Assembly: GCA_964571145.1 (NCBI GenBank)
Contig: CAZNAP010000009.1
Location: 1 to 44,574, forward strand
DNA: 44,574 nucleotides
Direction of reading: 5' to 3'
Source of the DNA: Suilimivivens sp964571145
GTDB taxonomy: Bacteria > Bacillota > Clostridia > Lachnospirales > Lachnospiraceae
Shown here in pieces: positions 17,985-25,039 of this stretch. A program made the translations under genes and the position numbers. The notes beneath the pieces are model-generated. The model saw only the letters and a program-made list of their open reading frames with translations, had not been told where the DNA came from and ran no database searches. The first letter of the stretch is position 1; each line of letters opens with the position of its first letter.

Positions 17985-18014
17985 ACTATAGCACCATACA
18001 AATCTTATTGTCAA
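17985..18014 (-). promoter_or_regulatory. SigA-type promoter for trmB-like gene and lysA
   Basis: On the minus strand: -35 TTGACA (18009-18014, consensus), 18-base spacer, -10 TATAGT (17985-17990). The leader is about 90 bases and contains the palindrome TTCGCGAA at 17914-17921. No lysine riboswitch fits in that length. Confidence 0.7.
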
Positions 18015-18022
18015 CAGTAAAA

Positions 18023-18700
18023 TTAGATATTATTAATTTGCCAGTCAATTGGCTTAATTCCATTTTTAGTCAAAAAATCATTCGCCTGACTGAAATGTTT
18101 ACATCCAAAGAACCCTCTGTATGCAGACAACGGACTTGGATGTGGTGCTTGCAATACCAAGTGTTTTGGGTTCGTCAGCATTGGGATTTTACTCTGCGCC
18201 GGTTTCCCCCACAGCATATATACAATTGGTCTGTCTTGTGCATTGACTGCTTGTATAATTGCATCTGTGAACTGCTCCCATCCTCTTTTCTGGTGTGAAC
18301 CAGCTTGATGTGCACGCACCGTTAATACAGTATTTAACATCAGCACTCCTTGCTTCGCCCACTTTTCCAAATAGCCGTTATTAGGAATTTCACACCCTAA
18401 GTCAGTATGTAATTCTTGGTATATATTTTGTAAGGACGGGGGAATCTCCGGTTGATCCGGTAGTACTGAAAAGCAAAGGCCATGTGCCTGATGTTCATTA
18501 TGATAAGGATCCTGTCCTAAAATCAACACTTTGACTTCTCCTAACGGAGTCAAATGAAACGCACTGAAAATTTCATCTGCCGGTGGATAAACCACCTGTG
18601 TATTGTATTCCTGCTTCACAAAGGTATACAGTTCCTTGTAATATGGTTTATGGAATTCTGCCTGTAAAGCAGGCAACCAGTCATTATCAATCATTGCCAT
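18023..18700 (-). CDS. ung: Uracil-DNA glycosylase
   Basis: 225 residues from the ATG at 18698-18700, preceded by AGAAGGG at ten bases; an ATG nine codons earlier has no good ribosome-binding site. The chosen start puts the catalytic Asp at residue 64, as in E. coli Ung. Motifs: water-activating LGQDPYH, uracil-pocket GLCFSV, substrate Asn in LLMLNTVLTVR-type segment (VLMLNTVLTV), and the DNA-intercalation loop HPSPLSAYRGFFG. It removes uracil from DNA and starts base-excision repair. It follows hisF by about 50 bases; there is no obvious terminator after it, and the lysA-unit promoter begins immediately beyond its stop. Confidence 0.96.
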   Translation of the reverse strand: MAMIDNDWLPALQAEFHKPYYKELYTFVKQEYNTQVVYPPADEIFSAFHLTPLGEVKVLILGQDPYHNEHQAHGLCFSVLPDQPEIPPSLQNIYQELHTDLGCEIPNNGYLEKWAKQGVLMLNTVLTVRAHQAGSHQKRGWEQFTDAIIQAVNAQDRPIVYMLWGKPAQSKIPMLTNPKHLVLQAPHPSPLSAYRGFFGCKHFSQANDFLTKNGIKPIDWQINNI

Positions 18701-18732
18701 GGTAAATCTGCCCTTCTTTTCATCCACGTTAC

Positions 18733-18755
18733 TTTAGCTTTTCGGTGCTTATTAC
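18733..18755 (+). repeat. Intergenic 23-bp motif, copy D (divergent)
   Basis: Reads TTTAGCTTTTCGGTGCTTATTAC, with the TTTAG and GTGCTTA blocks in the same register as copy A (about 16 of 23 positions). It overlaps the last codons of hisF on the other strand. Weakest of the four copies. Confidence 0.3.
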
Positions 18756-19513
18756 AAGCGAACTGAAATGCCTTTATCTCGCAAATATTGTTTTAAATCC
18801 TTAATTTCCATTTCCTTATAGTGAAATAGTGACGCTGCCAGTACCGCTTCTGCTTTGCCCTCTTCCAATGCATCATAAAAGTGTTGCATAGTGCCGGCTC
18901 CTCCGGATGCAATCACCGGTATGGAAACATTTTCAGCTACCATTTTGGTGAGTTCAATATCATAGCCTGCTTTGGTACCGTCACAATCCATGCTGGTCAA
19001 CAAAATTTCGCCTGCACCCAGTTTCTCAGCTTTCATAGCCCATTCTACAGCATCCAGTCCCATATCAATTCGTCCGCCGTTTTTATAAATATTCCAGCCA
19101 CTTCCGCCAGAACGTCGTTTGGCATCAATCGCCACTACCACACACTGACTTCCAAATTTCTCTGCTGCTTCACTGATGAGTGTAGGATTCATGATTGCTG
19201 CAGAATTAACGGCAACTTTATCTGCGCCTTCGCGCAGTATCATCTTAAAATCTTCCACACTGCGGATTCCGCCACCTACAGTAAAGGGGATAAACACGGT
19301 TTCTGCAACGCGTCTTACTAATTCAGTCTTGATACTTCTGGCATCAGAAGAAGCCGTAATATCCAAGAAAACCAGTTCATCTGCTCCCGATTTATCATAT
19401 TCTCGTCCAACTTCCACTGGGTCTCCGGCGTCTCGTAAATTAACGAAATTTGTACCTTTCACAACTCTGCCATTGTTGACATCCAGACAGGGGATAATTC
19501 TCTTTGTATGCAT
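18752..19513 (-). CDS. hisF: Imidazole glycerol phosphate synthase, cyclase subunit
   Basis: 253 residues, the normal HisF length. A TIM barrel with the two catalytic aspartates Asp11 (RIIPCLDVNNG) and Asp130 (VVVAIDAKRR). Phosphate-binding loops are VGGGIRS and ASGGAGTM. It uses ammonia supplied by HisH to convert PRFAR into imidazole glycerol phosphate and AICAR in histidine synthesis. Its ATG lies two bases after the hisH stop with GGGAGG inside the hisH end, so the two subunits are made together. The other his genes are not in the window. Confidence 0.97.
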   Translation of the reverse strand: MHTKRIIPCLDVNNGRVVKGTNFVNLRDAGDPVEVGREYDKSGADELVFLDITASSDARSIKTELVRRVAETVFIPFTVGGGIRSVEDFKMILREGADKVAVNSAAIMNPTLISEAAEKFGSQCVVVAIDAKRRSGGSGWNIYKNGGRIDMGLDAVEWAMKAEKLGAGEILLTSMDCDGTKAGYDIELTKMVAENVSIPVIASGGAGTMQHFYDALEEGKAEAVLAASLFHYKEMEIKDLKQYLRDKGISVRL

Positions 19514-19515
19514 AT

Positions 19516-20133
19516 TTAAGCCTCCCGCTCAATGGCAATAAAATTTTTCAAAATTTGTAGTCCTACATCAGAACTCTTTTCCGGGTGGAACTGGCAAGCA
19601 AAAAGATTGTCTTTTTCAACTGCCGCATGAATTAAGGTGCCATACTCGGTAGTAGCTGCCACGACCTCATCATCCTGTGCTTTTAAATAATAGGAATGTA
19701 CAAAATAAACATAGGAGTCCTCAGGGATTCCCTTAAATAATCTGCTTTTATTAGGAAATTTTAACGAGTTCCAGCCAATATGTGGTATTTTTAACCCTTC
19801 AGCATCTGGAATACGCAGTATTTCACCAGGGAATAACCCAAGTCCCTTAATTCCTTCACTCTCTTCACTCTTCTCAAAAAATAGTTGCAAGCCAAGGCAA
19901 ATACCCAAAAACGGTACTTTCCGTTCAACCACTTCATGAATCACTTCTTCCAAATGATAAGCTCGAATTTTATTCATTGCATCTCCAAATGCACCTACTC
20001 CGGGTAAGATAACCCTGTCGGCATTCAGAATTACATCTCTGTCTCTGGTAATTACTGCTGTTTCTCCAAGTGCTTGCAGCGCTTTCTCCACACTCTTAAT
20101 ATTACCTGCGTCGTAATCAATAATTGCAGTCAT
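19516..20133 (-). CDS. hisH: Imidazole glycerol phosphate synthase, glutamine amidotransferase subunit
   Basis: 205 residues. A class-I glutamine amidotransferase with the triad Cys79 (FLGICLGLQLFF), His183 and Glu185 (CQFHPEKSS). The oxyanion segment is LPGVGAFGD and the interface HIGWN is intact. It releases ammonia from glutamine into HisF. An AGGAG site stands six bases upstream of the ATG, and the gene lies nine bases after the 557-residue charged membrane protein, so the three may be cotranscribed. Confidence 0.97.
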   Translation of the reverse strand: MTAIIDYDAGNIKSVEKALQALGETAVITRDRDVILNADRVILPGVGAFGDAMNKIRAYHLEEVIHEVVERKVPFLGICLGLQLFFEKSEESEGIKGLGLFPGEILRIPDAEGLKIPHIGWNSLKFPNKSRLFKGIPEDSYVYFVHSYYLKAQDDEVVAATTEYGTLIHAAVEKDNLFACQFHPEKSSDVGLQILKNFIAIEREA

Positions 20134-20142
20134 TCTATGCTC

Positions 20143-21816
20143 CTATAGTATATCAATAATTTCTTCTTCCTCCGGCAAAATATCCTGAGGAGATATCGGT
20201 TCTTCCGGCACTACTTCTTCGCCTGGCATAACAAATTCTGTACCAGTAATAATGGAATCCAATTTTTTTGTATATGTAAAACTATCTAAGGCATTAATAG
20301 CCGCAGCATCCTCCGGTGATATTTCATACTCGGTAGCCAATATTGTGCATATCTGACTGTAAAGTGCATCCAAATCTTCTTTTGCACCATATTCATCATT
20401 CTGAATCAACTGCGCGTAACAAGCTACGCCCTGCAAAAGAGAATCTAATGCCTCTAGCTCTCTGCCTAATTTTACATTATTTGTATATGCATGTAATTTC
20501 CGTTCCAGTTTCAGTACAACCTTCACTCTGTTGTAGATCAAAATATCGCTGTCATTCAAATGCTTATCATATAACAATTCGTAAGCAGTTTTATAGTCTC
20601 CCTGCCAAAAAGCATCACGTGCATTTTCTTTATCCGAATATTCGATTAGGAACGTGTTGAGTGCAAATATACTTGCTACCAGTGTTGCACATAGTGCCAC
20701 TAATAATATAATCGTTTTTTTGCTGAATACCTTGACTGGTTTCTCTTTCTTTTCCTTGGGTGGTTTTTCTTTTTTCTCTTTCTTTTCCTTTTTAGGTTTA
20801 TCCTTCTTTGACTTTTTCTTACTATCAGCGGCTTCTATTTCATCAGTTTCGCCGTTTTCAGGACTCTCTGTACCTTCTTGGTTGTCCGCTTTACCTTTTT
20901 TCTTTTTTCTTTTATCCTTTTTCTTAGAATTCTTTTTGTCTTCTTCGTCAAGTTCCTTTATGATTTCAGCATTTTCATCCCAATCATCGCCCAGCTCATC
21001 ATCTTCTCTTGTTAAAAAGGTGAAAAATTTTGTAAATATATTTGGTTTCTTCTCTTTTTGTTCTGCAACTGCTTCTTCGCCAGTTGCTTCATCAGCTTCT
21101 TGCTTTTTATTTTTTCTTTTAGATTTTCTCTTTTTCTTACCGTCAGTTTCTTCTTCAACTGCATCTGTTGTGTCAGGCTCAGTCAGTTTATCTTCCTCTG
21201 CAAAAAGATCAAAATTATCTTCATCATCAAGTTCTAAGTCTTCAGGCTGATTATCCTTAACGCTCTCCAACAGAGCCAGCATATCTTCTTCAACTGATTC
21301 GTTTTTGTCTGCTTTCTTAAGAAGACCGTTGATTTCAGCTAAATCATCATCAACATTGTCCATATCATCAAGCAACTTCGTAAGATCATCTTCTTCTGTT
21401 GATTCTTCAATTTCAGGAGTGGCTTCTTCTATTTCGGGCACTTCCTCTACTTCGGGTACTTCCTCTATTTCTAGATCTGCTTCTATCTCAGGTACTTCTT
21501 CTATCCCAGATACTCCCTCTATTTCAGATACTTCTGCAGGTTTCTCTTTTATTTCAGCCCCAAGCAATTCCAATAAATCCTGACTGTCAATTGACTCTTC
21601 ATCTGTTGATTCTTCTATTTCAGGAGTGGCTGCTTCCAAGCTAATTTCTTCCAGCATATCTGCCAGCTCGTCTGATGACACAGGAAATTCATCCTCTTTC
21701 GGAGTTGATTCTTCACCCTCAACCTCTTTCAGAGCATCCTCCATTGTTCTGGGCGGCTGTTCAGTATCAGCTATTGATTTTAATAGATTGTCCAAATATT
21801 CCTCATCAGTAGCCAT
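20143..21816 (-). CDS. Highly charged single-pass membrane protein, unknown function
   Basis: 557 residues, family not recognised. Residues about 1-230 are strongly acidic, with a block of short repeats around VPEIEE/TPEIEE at about 85-145 built from an imperfect repeat in the DNA near 21390-21530. Residues about 225-370 alternate between acidic and very lysine-rich stretches (KKKRKSKRKNKK; KKDKPKKEKKEKKEK). One membrane helix follows at about 370-392 (TIILLVALCATLVASIFALNTFL). The C-terminal 165 residues are a helical, ordered-looking extracytoplasmic domain (FWQGDYKTAYELLYDKHLND...) that recalls tetratricopeptide-like helices. By the positive-inside rule the charged half is cytoplasmic. It lies between a sirtuin-like gene and hisH with short gaps. 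Confidence 0.7.
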   Translation of the reverse strand: MATDEEYLDNLLKSIADTEQPPRTMEDALKEVEGEESTPKEDEFPVSSDELADMLEEISLEAATPEIEESTDEESIDSQDLLELLGAEIKEKPAEVSEIEGVSGIEEVPEIEADLEIEEVPEVEEVPEIEEATPEIEESTEEDDLTKLLDDMDNVDDDLAEINGLLKKADKNESVEEDMLALLESVKDNQPEDLELDDEDNFDLFAEEDKLTEPDTTDAVEEETDGKKKRKSKRKNKKQEADEATGEEAVAEQKEKKPNIFTKFFTFLTREDDELGDDWDENAEIIKELDEEDKKNSKKKDKRKKKKGKADNQEGTESPENGETDEIEAADSKKKSKKDKPKKEKKEKKEKPPKEKKEKPVKVFSKKTIILLVALCATLVASIFALNTFLIEYSDKENARDAFWQGDYKTAYELLYDKHLNDSDILIYNRVKVVLKLERKLHAYTNNVKLGRELEALDSLLQGVACYAQLIQNDEYGAKEDLDALYSQICTILATEYEISPEDAAAINALDSFTYTKKLDSIITGTEFVMPGEEVVPEEPISPQDILPEEEEIIDIL

Positions 21817-21846
21817 GCATTTATCCTCTGCTTTCCATAATATTTT

Positions 21847-22656
21847 TTAGTTTATCACATTTGCATGGAATAGACAATTCTTGTTAGTTACAGCAGCTAT
21901 TTCTTCTATAAAATCTAAGGGTGACTGGCAAATACCATGTGCTTTATCCTTGGTTTCTTCAGAAATTTGATATAATCTGGAATGGACTCTAAATAGTTCT
22001 GCCTTTTGATTCACAAAAGTTATCTTTTCAAATGGCCACCTGATTACAGTTGGGTATTTCATACCCACTCCCAGCTCCAGTATACAGGTTTGTTTATTTA
22101 ATGTCCTCTGTAGCCAATCGGTATACACTTGCCATTGTGTTAGATAGCCTTCTTCCACATAATTTGTAGCACTCACATTGTTAAAAACAAGTGGTTCTCC
22201 ACAGATTGGACACACCGGTTCACTTATCTCTTCTTCTTTAATTCTACCGCTTATTAAGTCGTTTATCTGCTTTGTTAAAGAATCCGGAATCTGCATTAAA
22301 TCGACTGTACATTTCTGACTGCATTGTAGTTTCTCATAACTTCCGCAAGGTGTTACCACTTTTTCCGGAAGTAAATCCGTTTGATTAATCAGACCATCTT
22401 GACAAACCGATACAACAAAATAGTTTTTCCCTTTGAGACAACTCTCTAATTTCTGATATATGGAAAGTCTGTCATCCTGCATCTCTAAAATCAATGCCTT
22501 CTCAATAAATGAAATCAGCCACTTTGCCTTAAGTTCTTTTATGAGACGAAGATATTTTTCACTATTCTTTGCTTGTTGCAGCAAATCCACTTCTTCGCCT
22601 AATCCCACTAATATACAATCTGAATTCTGTATTCTTGATGCTACGTATTCTACCAT
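21847..22656 (-). CDS. Degenerate sirtuin (Sir2)-like protein
   Basis: 269 residues. Segments match the sirtuin order: an N-terminal Rossmann start (DCILVGLGEEVDLL), YFVVSVCQDGLINQTDLLP in place of the TQNIDGLH motif, PCGSYEKLQCSQKC in place of the catalytic HG plus first zinc pair, CPICGEPLVFNN as the second zinc pair, and ILELGVGMKYPTVIRWPFEKI in place of the GTSLVVYPA motif. The NAD loop GAGIS and the catalytic histidine are both missing (His replaced by Cys in the PCG triplet), so it is probably not an ordinary deacetylase. The four cysteines of the zinc ribbon are kept. It sits 107 bases after cheV. The sirtuin assignment is by motif order only. Confidence 0.6.
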   Translation of the reverse strand: MVEYVASRIQNSDCILVGLGEEVDLLQQAKNSEKYLRLIKELKAKWLISFIEKALILEMQDDRLSIYQKLESCLKGKNYFVVSVCQDGLINQTDLLPEKVVTPCGSYEKLQCSQKCTVDLMQIPDSLTKQINDLISGRIKEEEISEPVCPICGEPLVFNNVSATNYVEEGYLTQWQVYTDWLQRTLNKQTCILELGVGMKYPTVIRWPFEKITFVNQKAELFRVHSRLYQISEETKDKAHGICQSPLDFIEEIAAVTNKNCLFHANVIN

Positions 22657-22695
22657 ATCTTCTTCCTTACTAATAAAATCAACTTTTTTGATTGA

Positions 22696-22724
22696 ATAAG
22701 AGCCGGAACAATTCCGGCTCTTAT
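22696..22724. repeat. Perfect 13-bp hairpin between cheV and the sirtuin-like gene
   Basis: Arms 22696-22708 and 22712-22724 pair perfectly around a CAA loop (core GAGCCGGAA/TTCCGGCTC). It is strong enough to act as a terminator after cheV, but there is no T-run on the minus strand; the plus side has only ATATTTCTATTT. Confidence 0.6.
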
Positions 22725-22733
22725 ATATTTCTA

Positions 22734-22756
22734 TTTAGTCACTCAGTGCTAATTAA
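22734..22756 (+). repeat. Intergenic 23-bp motif, copy B
   Basis: Reads TTTAGTCACT, then CA, then GTGCTAATTAA; 19 of 23 positions match copy A at 15678-15700. It has imperfect dyad symmetry (TTAG-CACT/AGTG-CTAA) and lies just beyond the cheV stop. Confidence 0.5.
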
Positions 22757-22762
22757 AAATGC

Positions 22763-23662
22763 TTATTTATTCTTTACTAAATCATCGATTACTCTTACAA
22801 GATTTCCTATTTCAGGCTTAGAGAGCTGAGCATCAGCACCTAATGCCTCCCCTTTTCTTTTCATTTCATCATTCACAAGTGAAGAGAAAATAATAACAGG
22901 AATATCAGAAGTAGCAGCATCTTCTTTGATTAATTTTGTTAACCTGTGTCCATCCATAATGGGCATTTCAATATCAGTAATGACGCACTGAACTGTATCT
23001 TTTAAGGTTCCTTTTTCTTTACTTTCGGAAATAATATCGTATGCTTCCTGACCATTACAGGTATGAATCAAATTCACATATCCGGCAGTCTTTAATGAAT
23101 CTACAATAAGTCTGTTTAGCAATACCGAATCCTCAGCTATTAAGATATGAGTTTTTCTTTCGTTTCTATCACCCATAGCTTCAATTTCGCTTACTTTTAA
23201 TCCGGTTTCAGGATTAATATCTGTTACAATCTTCTCAAAATCCAGAATAATAATTAATCTGTTGTCCAATTTAACAATACCGGTAGAAATACTTTCTTCC
23301 GCATTTGATACCGTTGCACCCGGACTAATTATGTTGTTCCATGAAATTCTATGTATTCCCTTAACTGCATCAACATGAAAAGCAATGTCCAACTTGTTAA
23401 AGTTAGTGATAATAAATAATCCACCCTCTTTTGACATGCCTCTCTGTAAACAATTCTTTAAATCTATAGCTGTAATCATTGTATCTCTCGGCATAAATAT
23501 GCCTTCAATACTGGGATGTGAATTTGGTACCGGCGTTACTGCCTGATAAGGAATAATTTCCTTTATTTTCGCCACATTAATCCCATATGAATTTCCATCT
23601 AGCTCGAATTCTAATACTTCCAGTTCATTCGTTCCATTCTCAAGAAGAATTTTGCTATCCAT
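22763..23662 (-). CDS. cheV: Chemotaxis protein CheV (CheW-receiver fusion)
   Basis: 299 residues from the ATG at 23660-23662, with GAGGTG six bases upstream; a GTG three codons earlier falls inside that site. Residues about 12-150 form a CheW-like coupling domain (LEFELDGNSYGINVAKIKEII; PSIEGIFMPRDTMITAIDL) that links receptors to CheA. Residues about 170-299 form a receiver domain with the acidic pair AEDS, phospho-acceptor Asp230 (VITDIEMPIMDG), FSS switch residues and Lys282 (LSKPE). It adjusts receptor-kinase signalling. No other chemotaxis genes are nearby, but a PilZ protein at 34.3 kb also suggests motility. It has its own promoter at 23712-23740. Confidence 0.93.
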   Translation of the reverse strand: MDSKILLENGTNELEVLEFELDGNSYGINVAKIKEIIPYQAVTPVPNSHPSIEGIFMPRDTMITAIDLKNCLQRGMSKEGGLFIITNFNKLDIAFHVDAVKGIHRISWNNIISPGATVSNAEESISTGIVKLDNRLIIILDFEKIVTDINPETGLKVSEIEAMGDRNERKTHILIAEDSVLLNRLIVDSLKTAGYVNLIHTCNGQEAYDIISESKEKGTLKDTVQCVITDIEMPIMDGHRLTKLIKEDAATSDIPVIIFSSLVNDEMKRKGEALGADAQLSKPEIGNLVRVIDDLVKNK

Positions 23663-23711
23663 TCTTATCACCTCGTTTTTTGGTTACTAATCCATAAATA
23701 CCTTCTTGAAA

Positions 23712-23740
23712 ATTATAACATAAATATAATTCTCAAACAA
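23712..23740 (-). promoter_or_regulatory. SigA-type promoter for cheV
   Basis: On the minus strand: -35 TTGTTT (23735-23740), 17-base spacer, -10 TATAAT (23712-23717), about 50 bases ahead of the ATG. Confidence 0.55.
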
Positions 23741-23810
23741 CACAATTTTAACCATTTAAATCGTGTAAAGTATTTTTCATAAAATCAAGAAAAAAAATAT
23801 TGGAATATGT

Positions 23811-23840
23811 AAACATAATCAAGCTATGGTACATATGATA
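23811..23840 (+). promoter_or_regulatory. Sporulation-sigma-like (SigK/SigE type) promoter
   Basis: On the plus strand: AAACA at 23811-23815, 16 bases, then CATATGATA at 23832-23840. This fits the mother-cell pattern of AC, a spacer of about 17, and CATAnnnTA. It lies 30 bases ahead of the cysteine-rich protein start. Short motif; needs experimental support. Confidence 0.4.
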
Positions 23841-23870
23841 AACCATAAATATACTCTTTGGAGGCAATAT

Positions 23871-24098
23871 ATGAGTGACTTAACAGCTACCGGTTGTGGA
23901 TGCGGTACATCAAATTCTAACAGCGGATGCAACTCAATCATTTGGATTATCCTTTTACTTTCCTGCTGTGGCGGATGCGGCGGTTCCGGTTCCAGCTTAT
24001 TCGGCGGCGGTTCAGATAACGGATGCGAAAGCATTATCTGGATCTTATTACTGCTTAACTGCTGTGGCAACGGCAATTCCTTTGGATGCGGATGCTAA
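23871..24098 (+). CDS. Small cysteine/glycine-rich protein with internal duplication, probable spore protein
   Basis: 75 residues from the ATG at 23871, with GGAGG seven bases upstream; the longer frame starting at 23826 has no such site. The protein is two copies of one unit: cysteine/glycine-rich, then SIIWIILLLSCCG in the first and SIIWILLLLNCCG in the second, separated by a Gly/Ser-rich linker. It has 12 cysteines. Similar tiny proteins in clostridia are annotated as high-cysteine chorion-class or coat-like proteins. A role in the spore coat is inferred from this likeness and from the SigK/SigE-like promoter upstream. It is on the plus strand, divergent from cheV, and has a terminator at 24130. 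Confidence 0.75.
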   Translation: MSDLTATGCGCGTSNSNSGCNSIIWIILLLSCCGGCGGSGSSLFGGGSDNGCESIIWILLLLNCCGNGNSFGCGC

Positions 24099-24129
24099 AC
24101 TGTACCCAGTCTCTTCACCATGTCTGAGG

Positions 24130-24158
24130 AGTAGACTCTGAAAAGAGCCTACTTTTCT
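24130..24158 (+). terminator. Rho-independent terminator after the cysteine-rich gene
   Basis: Arms 24130-24139 and 24144-24153 pair with one mismatch around a GAAA loop, followed by TTTCT. Confidence 0.65.
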
Positions 24159-24160
24159 GC

Positions 24161-24187
24161 ATATCAAAGAGCATTTTCACATAAAAT
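24161..24187 (+). promoter_or_regulatory. SigE-like promoter for the two small plus-strand genes
   Basis: On the plus strand: ATA at 24161-24163, 16 bases, then CATAAAAT at 24180-24187, close to the SigE pattern (ATA, spacer, CATACAAT). It lies 27 bases ahead of the ATG at 24215. Confidence 0.4.
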
Positions 24188-24214
24188 GTTAAAACTGACA
24201 GGAAGGCAGCATTT

Positions 24215-24730
24215 ATGGATTCCAATGAGCGCAATAAAGTAATTGCATTTGATACACTCTTCAGCTCCAATCATATACAAATGCTGAAAATCATACTTCC
24301 CTGTCTGGATAATCAAATGCAAAAAACGCTGGCTGTCTACATCAAATTTCTCGAGTTGCAATATACAATCGACTTTTACAATAAACATCCCTATCCGCTA
24401 TGCGGTTGTATGACAAAAGAATCTTCGTCTGACTTAAACAGTATTTGTAGTGAATTGCTTCCTTATTGTACCGAACCCGAGAAAAAGCAAATCATGCAGC
24501 TGCGAAGCATGTGGCAAAATATGGAAATGGTTCAGGAAATGACGCAGACTATGGACCTGATGCAATCCATTATGCCTGACATGTCAGCAAGCACAGATGA
24601 CCCATGTAATCCTAATGGTAACTCTCACGCTTCACAAAATGATTTTAATATAATGGAGCTATTAATGAATATGTTAACCCCTGAGCAAAAACAAATGTAT
24701 GAATTATTTGGAGGTATGAAAAGTGAATAA
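24215..24730 (+). CDS. Hypothetical protein, possibly sporulation-associated
   Basis: 171 residues; family not recognised. An AGGAAGG site stands eight bases before the ATG. The N-terminal half is helical and cytoplasmic-looking (IQMLKIILPCLDNQMQKTLAVYIKFLELQYTIDFY), with a CGC cluster near residue 63. The second half is methionine-rich (MWQNMEMVQEMTQTMDLMQSIM) and ends in MELLMNMLTPEQKQMYELF. There is no signal peptide or membrane helix. It overlaps the next gene by eight bases, so the two are translationally coupled. Its position behind a SigE-like promoter and beside the cysteine-rich gene suggests expression during sporulation; this is inference. Confidence 0.75.
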   Translation: MDSNERNKVIAFDTLFSSNHIQMLKIILPCLDNQMQKTLAVYIKFLELQYTIDFYNKHPYPLCGCMTKESSSDLNSICSELLPYCTEPEKKQIMQLRSMWQNMEMVQEMTQTMDLMQSIMPDMSASTDDPCNPNGNSHASQNDFNIMELLMNMLTPEQKQMYELFGGMKSE

Positions 24731-24995
24731 TGAATGGATGAATGATGCAACACTCAAGAATATTGATCCCAAGAAGTTAGAATTCCTGCAAGCTTTGGTT
24801 TTCGAAAGTAATACGATCAAGAAAGAGCAAATGCTTCCTTTCCTAATGGCTGTTGCTAAACGCGGACAGGAAAATCAAATTACTTTTTCTGATGCAGAGA
24901 TCAATTCAATTGTTGCTATCCTAAAGCAATATGCTTCTCCCAGTGAATTAACTAAAATAGAAAAAATAATGCTGCTTCGTCAAAAGAAAAAGTGA
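24723..24995 (+). CDS. Small hypothetical protein coupled to the preceding gene
   Basis: 90 residues from a GTG at 24723-24725, which has GGAGG eight bases upstream inside the end of the previous gene; an ATG at 24738 is an alternative. It is an all-helical, soluble-looking protein (NIDPKKLEFLQALVFESNT; LPFLMAVAKRGQENQITFSDAEINSIVAILKQY) with a basic C-terminus (RQKKK). Family not recognised; the segment LEFLQAL...KKEQMLPFLMAVA resembles the helical repeats of other small clostridial cytoplasmic proteins. The stop codon lies in the hairpin that terminates the convergent leuS gene. Confidence 0.72.
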   Translation: MNNEWMNDATLKNIDPKKLEFLQALVFESNTIKKEQMLPFLMAVAKRGQENQITFSDAEINSIVAILKQYASPSELTKIEKIMLLRQKKK

Positions 24996-25019
24996 GCGAA
25001 ACAATTTTGTTTCGCTCAC
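24982..25019 (-). terminator. Rho-independent terminator of leuS
   Basis: A perfect 12-bp stem (24992-25003 with 25008-25019, four-base loop) is followed on the minus strand by TTTTTCTTTT. It overlaps the stop codon of the convergent plus-strand gene and may stop transcription from both sides. Confidence 0.85.
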
Positions 25020-25039
25020 CATTACATCTGTGTAAATTA

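Noticed and set aside
20654..21250. 198-codon plus-strand open frame, Ser/Phe-rich
   Set aside because: It is the antisense shadow of the acidic and lysine-rich coding region on the minus strand; no ribosome-binding site and low-complexity composition.
21390..21530. CRISPR-like array
   Set aside because: The short repeats are in frame within the acidic coding region, are imperfect, and lack spacers of constant length.
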